From Conchocele bisecta (Eukaryota; Mollusca; Bivalvia; Lucinida; Thyasiridae), in contig CM055273.1 in NCBI GenBank assembly GCA_029237695.1, positions 55,231,968 to 55,295,967 of the forward strand: DNA of 64,000 bases, in the 5' to 3' direction. The position numbers and the translations under genes are program-made. The notes under the pieces are model-generated. The model was not told the origin of the DNA. It did not search any database and saw only the letters and a program-made list of their open reading frames with translations. Below are positions 53,502 through 64,000 of the stretch, piece after piece (within the stretch, counting starts at the first letter, position 1; each line of letters begins with the position of its first letter).

Positions 53502-53810
53502 TATGGGAGTGATAAAAGAGACACATGTTTATGGACACATACAAACCACTTAAATACCACATACTTGTTATTTTTATTGTATATATATGTATGTATTTAG
53601 CCATCTTTCTTGCATTCTTCTTTCTGTTATAGTCTTCTATATATCTTCTATTTGTCCTCCTCGTTGGCATCTGAAATGTATATTTATACAATATAAATTA
53701 TTTATTACTACCGCACATAACAATTGCTAAGGGTATGTACTACATCTAAAGACACTTTTTTTTCTTTATTAACATAAAAATCAGTGTTTATAGCAATTTT
53801 TTTTAAATTA
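53500..53810. other. AT-rich flank, no gene
   Basis: Nothing recognised beyond AT-rich sequence between the retrotransposon tail and the GGGCCGA minisatellite. Confidence 0.35.
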
Positions 53811-53811
53811 A

Positions 53812-53916
53812 GGCCGAAATGTCGATGTCTTTTAGGGCCGATGTGTAAAGGGGCCGACCTGTCGGGGGCCGAGGTGTCTGGGGCCAACGTGTCTTAGGGC
53901 CGAGGTGTCGCTTTAC
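53812..53916. repeat. GGGCCGAGGTGTC minisatellite upstream of NSFL1C exon 1
   Basis: Six variants of GGGCCGANNTGTC (GGCCGAAATGTCG, GGGCCGATGTGT, GGGCCGACCTGTCG, GGGCCGAGGTGTCT, GGGCCAACGTGTCT, GGGCCGAGGTGTCG) spaced 15-22 bases, ending about 85 bases before the ATG. A promoter role is possible but unproven. Confidence 0.6.
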
Positions 53917-54001
53917 CATTGAGGGAACGTGATAGGGTGCGAAAAGACGGTGACACTCTTTCTAAAAAGAGCAGAAACAGTCGCTAGTGAGAACCCAAAA
54001 C

Positions 54002-54103
54002 ATGGCCGATCAACAGAAGTTGGTAGACAATTTTGTCAGCGTTACTGGTGTTGATGCCGGTAGAGCCAGATTTTATTTGGAATCCTCAGGATGGAATCTT
54101 GAG
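54002..54103 (+). CDS. NSFL1C: First coding exon of NSFL1 cofactor p47 homologue (UBA domain start)
   Basis: 34 codons from ATG 54002: MADQQKLVDNFVSVTGVDAG, then RARFYLESSGWNLE, followed by a splice donor GTATCC. This matches the start of p47, an adaptor of the p97/VCP ATPase in Golgi and ER membrane fusion; the UBA helix pattern FVxVTGxxxxRARFxLESxGWxL is distinctive. The exon end agrees with the vertebrate arrangement, where IALASFYED follows. The next exon was not found in the remaining 9.9 kb, so intron 1 may be longer than the window or the exon may be an isolated duplicate. The leader at 53935-54001 looks ordinary. Confidence 0.78.
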
Positions 54104-54224
54104 GTATCCGTGTAAATAAATGTCAAACATAAAATGTTGTCACAAAAAGCACTGAGAAAAGATATTTGCACCAGACGAGTTATTTATGCTTGGTAATCCG
54201 AGTGGGTGGGGTAATTATTATCTA

Positions 54225-54292
54225 CAGTCTGTTTCACGAAAGATGACCAAAATCTTACGACTATATAAACAATTCAAAAACAATATTTTTAT
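54225..54292 (+). repeat. Left arm fragment of the CTGTTTCACGAAAG MITE
   Basis: AGTCTGTTTCACGAAAGATG to CAATTCAAAAACAATATTTT matches the left arm of the element at 33.86 kb, then stops at ATGCAACCG. A right-arm fragment is at 59.33 kb. Confidence 0.6.
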
Positions 54293-54350
54293 GCAACCGT
54301 GTTTCGAAGAAACGGGTGGCATATAGTGTTTGGACCGTCCATCTGTCCGT

Positions 54351-56192
54351 CCGCAGAGGTCCAGATAAGGTAATTAAAAAATGCAAAAACCCAATTAAAA
54401 TCAGAGACAATGCGTACCAAAAAGCAATTAAAATGTCCGGTACGCAATACTTTTTTATCCTGTAGCGTACTCCTCAAATATATTTTCAGTCTGTCGCATA
54501 CTGCTAGATTTGTTCATGTATACAATCCTACAAAATCATCGCCAATTATCTGTGCGGTCGGCCATTCAATGTTTACAAAGTCTGGTCCCGGCTCTAGCTG
54601 CGGACAATGTATCGCTGTATTTCACCGATAACGGCTGGAAACCAGTATTCGGGTGTACTCGATTTGAACTCCAGGATTTAGCGGGAGAGATTCCGACTCT
54701 CAGCGGGAAAAAATGGGTCCAACTCGATACGAAACTCTAGTAATCCACCACACGGCATTTGTTTGGAGTACCGTTCAAGTTAATGATCCCAAATCTAGAA
54801 TGTCCACCCTTATCGCATCGGCTGTTTTTGCCCATATTGATTTTGAGAAAAAAAATTGGATAAGACGGGGCCTATCAATTATGGCGAAAGTTAACACAAA
54901 CTTCAGAGCTCACGCAAGCCGGAATTGAATTCTCATTTACCTCGGAATTTGTTGTCATTTACGGAAAATATTACTGATTTTCAAATCAATAATTGTGGGG
55001 GAAAAACGGCGATGCGACACTATTGTGAACCCGAGATCCAGGCTCATTACTAGTCTATTTTCTTAAATTCAAATCGATGTGAAACTGCTTGTTTCGACGA
55101 CCCCGAGTCTACTCGAGGAGATGCAACGAAAAAGTCCGTAAACAGTCATAAACGACTATCCGCACGGATAAAACAAAAGATACAGTGGAATTGGTCCTGG
55201 GGGGAGGGCGGGGCACAGCAGACATTTTATTATTTTGGATGTGTCAGGTTTATATTTTACATGTGGGACAGTATCATAAGTAATAAATGAAAATATGGTA
55301 ACATTATTACTATTTCGACCAACGCACACGTTGAATAAAATGGCGGTCGAATTAACTAAGTTAAAATAGGACGAGTTGAACGGCGCCCGAATTCACCAAT
55401 TAATATAATCGTAGTAGCGATAGACACTATAAATAAAACAATCGGATCATGTCAGATTTTTTCGTAGAAAATTGGTGACACATGGCGCAACAAAATGGCG
55501 GCCACAACAAACAAACGTGGAAGAAACAAATTGCAAAAGTCTAGCACCAATGTTAACCTTATTTCAATTTATTTTACGACCGATGCAAAGGTGGAATCTC
55601 AATCCATTGCACAAGGCATCATACAGTAATTTTGTTGAGCTCGGTGTGTGGAGACCCCAAATTAATCGTGATTGACATTATTGATGAATTGCTGTCAAAC
55701 GTGGTCAGCCAAAAAAAAAATAGATCGCGTGTTGCAAAGATCAATCTGCCAATCAAAGCATTCTTGATCAGCGTATGCACTGTTTGTCATTCAGATAATG
55801 AAACATCTTGCATGGTTTTTTTAATACATGATACTGCTTGTTACATAACTTATAACTATAAGTGTGCTAGCATATCCGGAACTACACTGGTAACAAATGC
55901 CATAAGCCCAATTACTCTAGTAACAGTTACTTATATGTACTTGGTTTGAAAACTTGAACTAATCATTTTATGCTTCAATTAATTATATGAACAACAAAAC
56001 AGTACCATTAATACATAAATTAGTACGATTTGTTTCCGAATCGGTTTTTGTAATCAAAATATGGAAATACCCAATTGAAAAAAATGTATGGGGTAACGTT
56101 TTTAAAATAACCAATTGAAAATTGAGAATACCCAATTGATTTCAAAAGTATGGAGTAACAGTACCCAATGTCAAATTCCTTATCTGGAGCCC
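54351..56192. mobile_element. Candidate larger DNA element of the CCAGATAAG family, decayed
   Basis: CAGAGGTCCAGATAAGGTAA at the left and TTCCTTATCTGGAGCCCTG at the right are the inverted ends of the MITEs at 45.0 and 60.2 kb; short TCCGTCC-type similarity lies outside both ends. The 1.84 kb interior has several short frames (for example 54510-54740, ADNVSLYFTDNGWKPVFG) but no transposase motif that I recognise. It could be a degraded parent of the MITEs or two unrelated MITE halves. Confidence 0.4.
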
Positions 56193-56205
56193 TGCGTCCG
56201 TCACA

Positions 56206-59200
56206 CTTTTCAGTTAACCACTTTGTCACAGTTTCTCAAACTGGCCATAGCATCTACATAGGTTGCTTAATCGCTTCAATACTTCAACACTTCATTCATT
56301 GGTATGTGTGCCACACCTGCCTTTTCATAATTTATATGACTTTCGCCTTTTTTTGACCTTCATTTCCCCAGGTTACTTAAATGACTTAACAATTTTGGTT
56401 AACCAGTTCGTCACAGTTTCTCAAACTGGCCATATCATCTACATAAGTTGCTTAATCGCTTCAATACTTCAACACTTCATTCATTGGTATGTGTGCCACA
56501 CCTGCCTTTTCATAATTTATATGACTTTCGCCTTTTGACCTTCACCAGGTTACTTAAATGACTTAACAATTTTGGTTAACCAGTTCGTCACAGTTTCTCA
56601 AACTGGCCATATCATCTACTTTTTTTTTTTTTTATAAGTTGCTTAATTGTTTTCAATACTTCAACACTTCATTCATTGGTATGTGTGCCACACCTGCCTT
56701 TTCATAATTTATATCACCTTCGCCTTTTGACCTTCACCAGGTTACTTAAATGACTTAACAATTTGGTTAACCAGTTCGTCACAGTTTCTCAAACTGCCCA
56801 TATCATCTACATTTATAAGTTGCTTAATTGCTTCAATACTTCAACACTTCATTCATTGGTATGTGTGCCACACCTGCCTTTTCATAATTTATATCACCTT
56901 CGCCTTTTGACCTTCATCAGGTTACTTAAATGACTTAACAATTTTGGTTAACCAGTTCGTCACAGTTTCTCAAACTGGCCATATCATCTACATAAGTTGC
57001 TTAATCGCTTCAATACTTCAACACTTCATTCATTGGTATGTGTGCCACACCTGCCTTTTCATAATTTATATGACTTTTGCCTTTTGACCTTCACCAGGTT
57101 ACTTAAATGACTTAACAATTTTGGTTAACCAGTTCGTCACAGTTTCTCAAACTGGCCATATCATCTACATAAGTTGCTTAATCGCTTCAATACTTCAACA
57201 CTTCATTCATTGGTATGTGTGCCACACCTGCCTTTTCATAATTTATATCACCTTCGCCTTTTGACCTTCACCAGGTTACTTAAATGACTTAACAATTTTG
57301 GTTAACCAGTTCGTCACAGTTTCTCAAACTGGCCATATCATCTACATAAGTTGCTTAATTGTTTCAATACTTCAACACTTCATTCATTGGTATGTGTGCC
57401 ACACCTGCCTTTTCATAATTTATATCACCTTCGCCTTTTGACCTTCACCAGGTTACTTAAATGACTTAACAATTTGGTTAACCAGTTCGTCACAGTTTCT
57501 CAAACTGCCCATATCATCTACATAAGTTGCTTAATTGCTTCAATACTTCAACACTTCATTCATTGGTATGTGTGCCACACCTGCCTTTTCATAATTTATA
57601 TAACCTTCGCCTTTTGACCTTCACCAGGTTACTTAAATGACTTAACAATTTTGGTTAACCAGTTCGTCACAGTTTCTCAAACTGGCCATATCATCTACAT
57701 AAGTTGCTTAATCGCTTCAATACTTCAACACTTCATTCATTGGTATGTGTGCCACACCTGCCTTTTCATAATTGATATCACCTTCGCCTTTTGACCTTCA
57801 CCAGGTTACTTAAAATGACTTAATCAATTTTTTGGTTAACCAGTTCGTCACAGTTTCTCAAACTGGCCATATCATCTACATAAGTTGCTTAATCGCTTCA
57901 ATACTTCAACACTTCATTCATTGGTATGTGTGCCACACCTGCCTTTTCATAATTTATATCACCTTCGCCTTTTGACCTTCACCAGGTTACTTAAATGACT
58001 TAACAATTTTGGTTAACCAGTTCGTACACAGTTTCTCAAACTGGCCATATCATCTACATAAGTTGCTTAATCGCTTCAATAACTTCAACACTTCATTCAT
58101 TGGTATGTGTGCCACACCTGCCTTTTTTTCATAATTTATATCACCTTCGCCTTTTGACCTTCACCAGGTTACTTAAATGACTTAACAATTTTGGTTAACC
58201 AGTTCGTCACAGTTTCTCAAACTGGCCATATCATCTACATAAGTTGCTTAATTGTTTCAATACTTCAACACTTCATTCATTGGTATGTGCCGCACACCTG
58301 CCTTTTCATAATTTATATCACCTTCGCCTTTTGACCTTCACCAGGTTACTTAAATGACTTAACAATTTGGTTAACCAGTTCGTCACAGTTTCTCAAACTG
58401 CCCATATCATCTACATAAGTTGCTTAATTGCTTCAATACTTCAACACTTCATTCATTGGTATGTGTGCCACACCTCCTTTTCCATTCATAATTTATAACC
58501 TTCGCCTTTTGGACCTTCACCAGGTTACTTAAATGACTTAACAATTTTGGTTAACCAGTTCGTCACAGTTTCTCAAACTGGCCATATCAATCTACATAAG
58601 TTGCTTAATCGCTTCAATCTTTCAACACTTCATTCATTGGTATATGTGCCACACCTCCTTTTCATAATTATATCACCTTCGCCTTTTGACCTTCACCAGG
58701 TTTACTTAAATGACTTAACAATTTTGGTTAACCAGTTCTCACGTTTCTCAAACTGGCCATATCATCTACATAAGTTGCTTAATCGCTTCAATACTTCAAC
58801 ACACTTCATTCATTGGTATGTGTGCCACACCTGCCTTTTCATAATTGATATCACCTTCGCCTTTTGACCTTCACAGGTTACTTGAAATGACTTAAACAAT
58901 TTTGGTTAACCAGTTCGTCACAGTTTCTCAAACTGGCCATATCATCTACATAAGTTGCTTAATCGCTTCAATACTTCAACACTTCATTCATTGGTATGTG
59001 TGCCACACCTGCCTTTTCATAATTTATATCACCTTCGCCTTTTGACCTTCACCAGGTTACTTAAATGACTTAACAATTATTTTGGTTAACCAGTTTCGTT
59101 CACAGTTTCTCAAACTGGCCATATCATCTACCATAAGTTGCTTATCGCTGTCAAATTTTGGACTTCAACACTTCATTCATTGGTATTGTGGTGCCCACTG

Positions 59201-59290
59201 CCTTTTCATAATTTTATATCACCTTCGCCTTTTGACCTTCACCAGGTTACTTAAATGACTTAACCACTTTGTCACAGTTTCTCAAATATG
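56206..59290 (+). repeat. Satellite array, about 177-base unit, 17 or so copies
   Basis: Units share GGTTAACCAGTTCGTCACAG, TTTCTCAAACTGGCCATATC, CATTCATTGGTATGTGTGCC, CACCTGCCTTTTCATAATTT and TTTTGACCTTCACCAGGTTA. Starts fall at 56397, 56574, 56765, 56946, 57123, 57300 and 57476, giving 176-177 bases for clean units. Left-hand units are well preserved; units right of about 58.4 kb have many single-base indels. Open frames in it are repeat artefacts. Confidence 0.93.
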
Positions 59291-59329
59291 CTGCAGGTGG
59301 CATCCGCGTTCGACAGACGCATTTCTTGT

Positions 59330-59425
59330 TTTCTTTAATATTAAATTAAAGTAAAATTTAAGGATGATCATTCTTTTTATTTCGTGAAATTTGTTCAAAT
59401 ATTGATTTTATTGCGAAAAACAATT
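59330..59425. repeat. Right arm fragment of the CTGTTTCACGAAAG MITE
   Basis: TTTAATATTAAATTAAAGTA to TCAAATATTGATTTTATTGC matches the arm at 33.93-34.01 kb. Confidence 0.6.
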
Positions 59426-60230
59426 TCCGCAAGTTAAATCCCTATAGCCTCTTACTGCCGAACTCCGTGGGTGTAAAGAACATCCAGCGACTTTTGGGTA
59501 TTCATCTACATTTAAACATTGATTGCTTTACATATTTGTTTAGTTTGAAACATGTGAAAACACCATAATAAAACAAATAAACAAACAATAAACATTTCTT
59601 ACCTCGCAGCCGTCCGCCATCTTGCAGGTGCCCAGGACAGGAAGTTAACCCAACTCCGTAGGAAATGGTCTACTAGGCTGACTCTCTTTACTCCACATGG
59701 CAAAAGTCTCAAAATGTTCACCCCTGTCAAACGTGTGGCCCATCATTTTGCATTTCATCCAAAATTTTAGTTAATTTAGTAGTAGTTTTAGGTAGTTTTA
59801 GAATTTTAGGTAGTTTAGTTAATTGATTTGGAAATATAAGCCTATGAAATGGAGACAGTACTTTCATTTCGGCTAATTCTGCGCATCGGCTAATGCGCAA
59901 TTCACGTCAAATTTAGCCATGCGTACGTCATAATAAACTATGTGGATTTTGGAATAAACAAGCTGATTAATTGCTACACTGTGGCACAATTTTATCACAT
60001 TCCCATAGTTTGGTAAAAAGTTATTCCGAATATCACTGTGTGGTTACTTGGCGACAACGGGCCAGAAGTCTCCACAATAATGCCCCGGAGTCTACATGAA
60101 TATACATGTAGGCACGTAATGTGCGGATGTAGTGTAGCTTTTAGCACGCACAACTTTGATTTGCATATCAAATGGTCGGTATTCTATATTTTTATTGTTG
60201 AAGCTGGACATGTTTTGCTTGCTATCAGAC
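59426..60230. other. Spacer without confirmed gene
   Basis: A minus-strand ATGGCGGACGGCTGCGAG followed by donor GTAAGA (59620 down to 59603) looks like a start exon but has no partner exon. A repeated GGCTAATTCTGCGCAT motif lies at 59871 and again near 63250 and 63450. An AGTTTTAGGTAG short repeat lies at 59780-59820. Confidence 0.35.
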
Positions 60231-60231
60231 A

Positions 60232-60630
60232 GAGCTGCAGATAAGCTGCGTATTTGCGTAAATACCCAATTAAAATTGCCAAAAACCCAATTGAAATCCG
60301 AAGTAGCGAGTATCAAAAAGCAATAATAAATTTGTGGTACCTTTATCATGCTATAGAAAACAATAAACAGACCACAAATATAGCATATTTTTCTTATTTT
60401 CCATGAAAACACATCTTGGTATTTCATTAGAATTGTCTCCAAGGAGACAATTCTAATGAAATGCCAAGACATGTTTTCATTTTGAAGCAAACTATTCAAT
60501 AATTGCGGTCTGTTGATGTGTAAACGGTAGCGTGATTTTATTTTACCCAATTCAAATATTGAAATACCCAATTGCTTCAGATATGATGGAGTGAAAATAC
60601 TCAATTACTAATTCCTTATCTGGAGCCCTG
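60232..60630. mobile_element. MITE with CAGGGCTCCAGATAAG ends, copy 2
   Basis: CAGAGCTGCAGATAAGCTGC to CCTTATCTGGAGCCCTG, flanked by TATCAGA on both sides. Interior shared with the 45.0 kb copy in opposite orientation (AAAACCCAATTGAAATC, GGTACCTTTATCATGC). Confidence 0.68.
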
Positions 60631-60752
60631 TATCAGAGGTACATTAACACAATCGCGAGGTTTTTATTAGTAGTGCAAAAATATAAATTGGGTATGGGAT
60701 TTTGCATGTACATATATGAAGGAAGTGGATCTTTCGTTTTTGGTCATTTGTT

Positions 60753-62163
60753 TCAGCGAATGTAGGACATGGCGTTGTCTGATGTTTTTGCAACTGTCTC
60801 GATGTTGAAATGTATTGTACCTGTTTGATTGAAGTCTATGGTGAACTTGTTCATCTCATCTTTAAGGGATTTGATGTTTGGACATACAAAGTAAACTTTA
60901 GGTACATCGGGTGTTAGATCACTGTTTGTACTGTTCGAGTCGTCAGTGAGCTGGCCTACCCATTTCAATCCACCCATGAATCTAATGAACTTATCTTGAA
61001 ATAATGCTAACCCAACTGACCAAAATTGTTTAACTTCATCAGTGAAACGCATCGCGTGGATAGACTTGGCTTCATTGAAGCGGATTACGTCCAGAAATAA
61101 CTGCCCAGCCACATGGCTGACACTAACCTGTCCTTCAGATATAAGTATGAAAAACGTTATCCATTCATGAAGTCGGTTGTGCTGTCGCAAGTGTTCAGTT
61201 ACAGCAGGCAACAATTAATGTTTGCAATTCATCAACAAGTTTTAAAGTATCGTTGTCTGTAGTTACCTGCACATCAGACACGTCATCAAGAGCAACAACA
61301 TTTTCGAACACATCTTCCTGCCGTGATGGATTTGCAGTGAATAAGCATTTGTGGACATGTTTTGTTGGCGTATTTATTCTGGAAACCTTTGGTAACAGAC
61401 TTTTATGGACGGATTGGACATGCAACCGATTTACGTGCTCATAAAAAACACGTCTTTAGTATCGCACTGTATGTCTTCACCTTTAATGGGGAATGTGCGT
61501 GATCTACATGTTGCGCTATCCTTACAGGGACACAGCACGGTAATCGTCTCATGAGCGTGTATCAGTATTACATGTCTAACAGCATCCGTAATACTCGTAG
61601 AACTGCTTAGACAGGACCGGCAGCAAACTAAATTGTTCTGGAAAATAAGACCAATACTAGTTAGAAGTATCAGCCAACAAAGTTATTAATTAAATGGATC
61701 GACAATATAGTAATGCTCGTCAAACTGTTCATAGTTTACACATTTTTTGGTTTTTTTTTCCTTGAGTTCGTCTCCAGTTCGTTACAAGCGTTCAGTTACT
61801 ACGCATTTCCAAAGGTATAACATGTGTTACCCATTCCGAACGTATAGAAAATAGAAATATTGCAGTATTTGGACATCGAGAGCATATGAAATGTATCGTA
61901 ACCAAAATAGTAAAATGGAAAAGGGACCAGTTATGTGTTAATAGATCCTTGTAACACTACTTATCATATTGTGTTTCTTACGGAAAGAAAAACCCATATT
62001 GTTATATACTAACAGTTTAACATCATACCGGCCAACAACGACAACATAACCAGATATTGAGACAACAATTTCTTCAGGTTGATTACAATTTGTAGAAAAT
62101 AAATCACGAAGACTCTGTAGCCCTGAATTTCTTATCATGCTAACTCCGTAGCCCAGGTTTTTG
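60753..62163 (-). pseudogene. Exons of an unrecognised Cys/His-rich protein, frameshifted
   Basis: An exon from about 62163 (after AACTAG) to 62002 reads FKNLGYGVSMIRNSGLQSLR, continuing to EEIVVSISGYVVVVGRYDVK. A second exon starts at about 61639 after acceptor TTATTTTCCAG with a Cys/His cluster (NNLVCCRSCL, HVILIHAHET, LCPC), loses frame near 61447 in a T run, continues as YEHVNRLHVQSVHKS to a stop at 61195, and is extended in an overlapping frame by 60753-61214 (VSVSHVAGQLFLDVIRFNEA, FWSVGLALFQDKFIRFMGG). The layout suggests a zinc-finger-like N-terminus and a helical C-terminus, but I do not recognise the family; it may be a transposon-derived gene. Whether all parts form one gene is inferred from strand, order and splice signals. 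Confidence 0.45.
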
Positions 62164-64000
62164 AAACTAGTTAATCCCAAAATAATAGCAGATTAGTTAT
62201 TCATACACATCTCTTTCAAGTTGTTCATTTAGTGACATATAACAGTTAGTGTTACCACACGAGTTTATCGCAAATTCATCCTCAACTATTTATATATCCA
62301 CCGAGTTTTCAATAAATTAACTAAACTCACTTGTTTAATGGATATAAACATATTATATCAATACAACAGGATGTCGGTAGTAACAATTAATGTTTATTGG
62401 TTATTCTGAATCAATGCATTTACCATGGCAATTAATCATGCTGTGTGCCATTTAAGCACTAATGCATATGTCTGCATTCAGTCGCCACTGATCTAGAACT
62501 ACTCCGTTGCTATATTCACGTAGACTCCGGGGCATTAATCTTGTAGACTTCCTGCCCGCTGTCGCCAAGTAACCACACAGTGAATATAGTAAATGTGTAA
62601 AATCCTCAGACCCTGCTGATGTAATAGCTGTCTTATTACTTAGATATCAATTTTTGCCTAGAAATTGCCTGTATTTGCCTACAGCAATAACATACACAGT
62701 CCAGGCTGATACGGCGTGTTTTCCAGTCTGATACTGAAACTTCTAGTCTGATACCATCGTTACTACATGTAGTCTGATACCGCCGTTTCCAGTCCGATAC
62801 CATGTCTCTCGCGCGTATTAAACAAGTTCATTTGGGCATGCGCATTGCGTATGTTTACTTTATCGGCTGCGTAAATTTTGACAGATGCCGGGAATTTAAA
62901 TTTGTAGGCTCTGTATTTCATCATTCAATCATGGATAACGGTATAGATTTTAATATAGGATTATCACAACTGCCGGATGATTGATATTGAAATTTATATC
63001 TAAGTAATCTAAGTAATAAAGACTCGGACTTCGGTCTCAGGCTGATACCAAGTTACCTCGGGCCGATACCTAGGCCGATATCAAACAAGCCACGTAGTAA
63101 CCTCTAATTATTTGCTAAATTAACTGTTAAACGAAGAAAACTAACCTGCCATGATGTCACTGGATAGTTCTGCTTCAAGTTTAATACCAATTTTGCTATG
63201 CTGATCCAGTAAGCTGCTCGCTATTTTGTTTACACTACCAGATGCGCAGTATTAGCCGAAACAAATGTGACGTTGCAAACACGCATGTGATGTCATACAT
63301 CACACAATTTACTTCACTTACTGACGTCAGAACATTATGACATTTTACCTGCACAAACATTTTTGAACTGCGTTGAATATTCAGGAAAGTTTGACCGAAT
63401 ATGGAGATGGTAATTCCATATAAATGTGTTTGGAAAGCCTTAGGTGCGCAGAATTAGCCGACACCATTGTATACAAAATTAACTGTCTTTTTTTTTTTAT
63501 ATAAAAAAAATGGTTATTCAACAATACATTGTATAACCAATACCGAAACCGTGAAAATAAAGCTAATTACACAAAATAAAGCTATTTACAAGTTTGTTGC
63601 ATCTAATGCAGTTTATAGGCTACAGTGGGGCATAGAAATTGACTATGCCTCCGAACAACTGTAGCAGTTGTACAAAAGAAGAGGTGGGTCCAATGGCTAC
63701 ATATATCACAGCCTGCCCAGTTTACAATTTTCCTATCTGGGAAGTCATTGATATTAGGGGGTGACACACGTTTGCATACACAGCCAGGGATTCCGCTGGG
63801 GAAAATAAAAAAAGCGCCACTTCAAAAATTGCTTTTCAAATGGTTCTTCAGTTATAGCCTGCCCGCCCGGCGATGGTCTTTTGTTTACAGTCTGTTTTTT
63901 ATTTGCACAATTTGATGAAATTTCATTTGGCTTACAGTCACTCTGCATCTCTTCAACTTTCTTCATTAAGAACTTTTCTACGGCATCTTTGCCACTTTTC
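62164..64000. repeat. Gene-free right end with GCTGATACC-type repeats
   Basis: Variants of AGTCTGATACCG occur five times at 62705-62805 and CCGATACC variants at 63040-63085. TGCGCAGTATTAGCCGA at 63247 and TGCGCAGAATTAGCCGA at 63448 are in direct orientation and match 59.87 kb. No coding exon recognised; the 60-codon frame at 62802-62984 begins at the end of the repeat and shows no domain. Confidence 0.4.

Noticed and set aside
56263..58867. Repeated ORFs with TVSQTGH and HSLVCVPHL segments, suggesting a tandem gene family
   Set aside because: They are translations of the 177-base satellite and shift frame from unit to unit.
56206..59290. CRISPR-like array
   Set aside because: The whole 177-base unit repeats without unique spacers, and the genome is eukaryotic.
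59603..59620. Minus-strand start exon ATGGCGGACGGCTGCGAG followed by GTAAGA
   Set aside because: Good start and donor but only six codons, with no matching downstream exon; could be chance.

Overview
The window looks like a piece of an invertebrate nuclear genome, most probably a bivalve mollusc. The evidence is an intron-rich aromatic amino acid decarboxylase gene, an intronless TRIM-type gene, dense palindromic MITEs, tRNA-derived SINE heads and a dispersed repeat containing GATCAGCCTG / TCTGATCAGAATCTGCACTG that I associate from memory with heterodont bivalves. Genus cannot be fixed by eye.

Positions 1 to about 10.9 kb hold most of an endogenous Polinton/Maverick (adintovirus-like) element, visibly more G+C-rich than its flanks and running off the left edge. 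In order it carries a coiled-coil plus membrane-segment virion-type protein and a 137-residue protein (both minus), then on the plus strand the double-jelly-roll-type major capsid protein, a packaging ATPase, four small virion-type proteins, one unknown protein and a DDE integrase, and finally a protein-primed family B DNA polymerase on the minus strand. At least six of these genes are broken by frameshifts or in-frame stops, so the copy is a decayed provirus. The usual protease and penton genes are not in the window.

Positions 17.6 to 29.9 kb (minus strand) hold ten exons of a group II PLP-dependent amino acid decarboxylase (AADC/HDC/TDC family) with consistent splice sites and phases. The gene appears dead: a Harbinger-like MITE sits inside exon 6 between two copies of a CTG target duplication, the same exon has an in-frame TGA, the ring-stacking histidine is replaced by asparagine, and the C-terminal third was not found.

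Positions 40.4 to 42.5 kb hold an intronless RING / two B-box / coiled-coil / beta-propeller gene with a TATA box and a 2-nt frameshift after the RING. A 5'-truncated non-LTR retrotransposon with a GATA tail lies at 51.0-53.5 kb. The first coding exon of an NSFL1C (p47) homologue is at 54.0 kb, followed by a roughly 177-bp satellite array at 56.2-59.3 kb. Exons of an unrecognised Cys/His-rich protein lie on the minus strand at 60.7-62.2 kb.

The rest is repeats: a modular palindromic composite element (eight copies, both orientations), two fold-back elements with minisatellite arms, several MITE families with target duplications and nested insertions, short near-perfect palindromes, and simple repeats.
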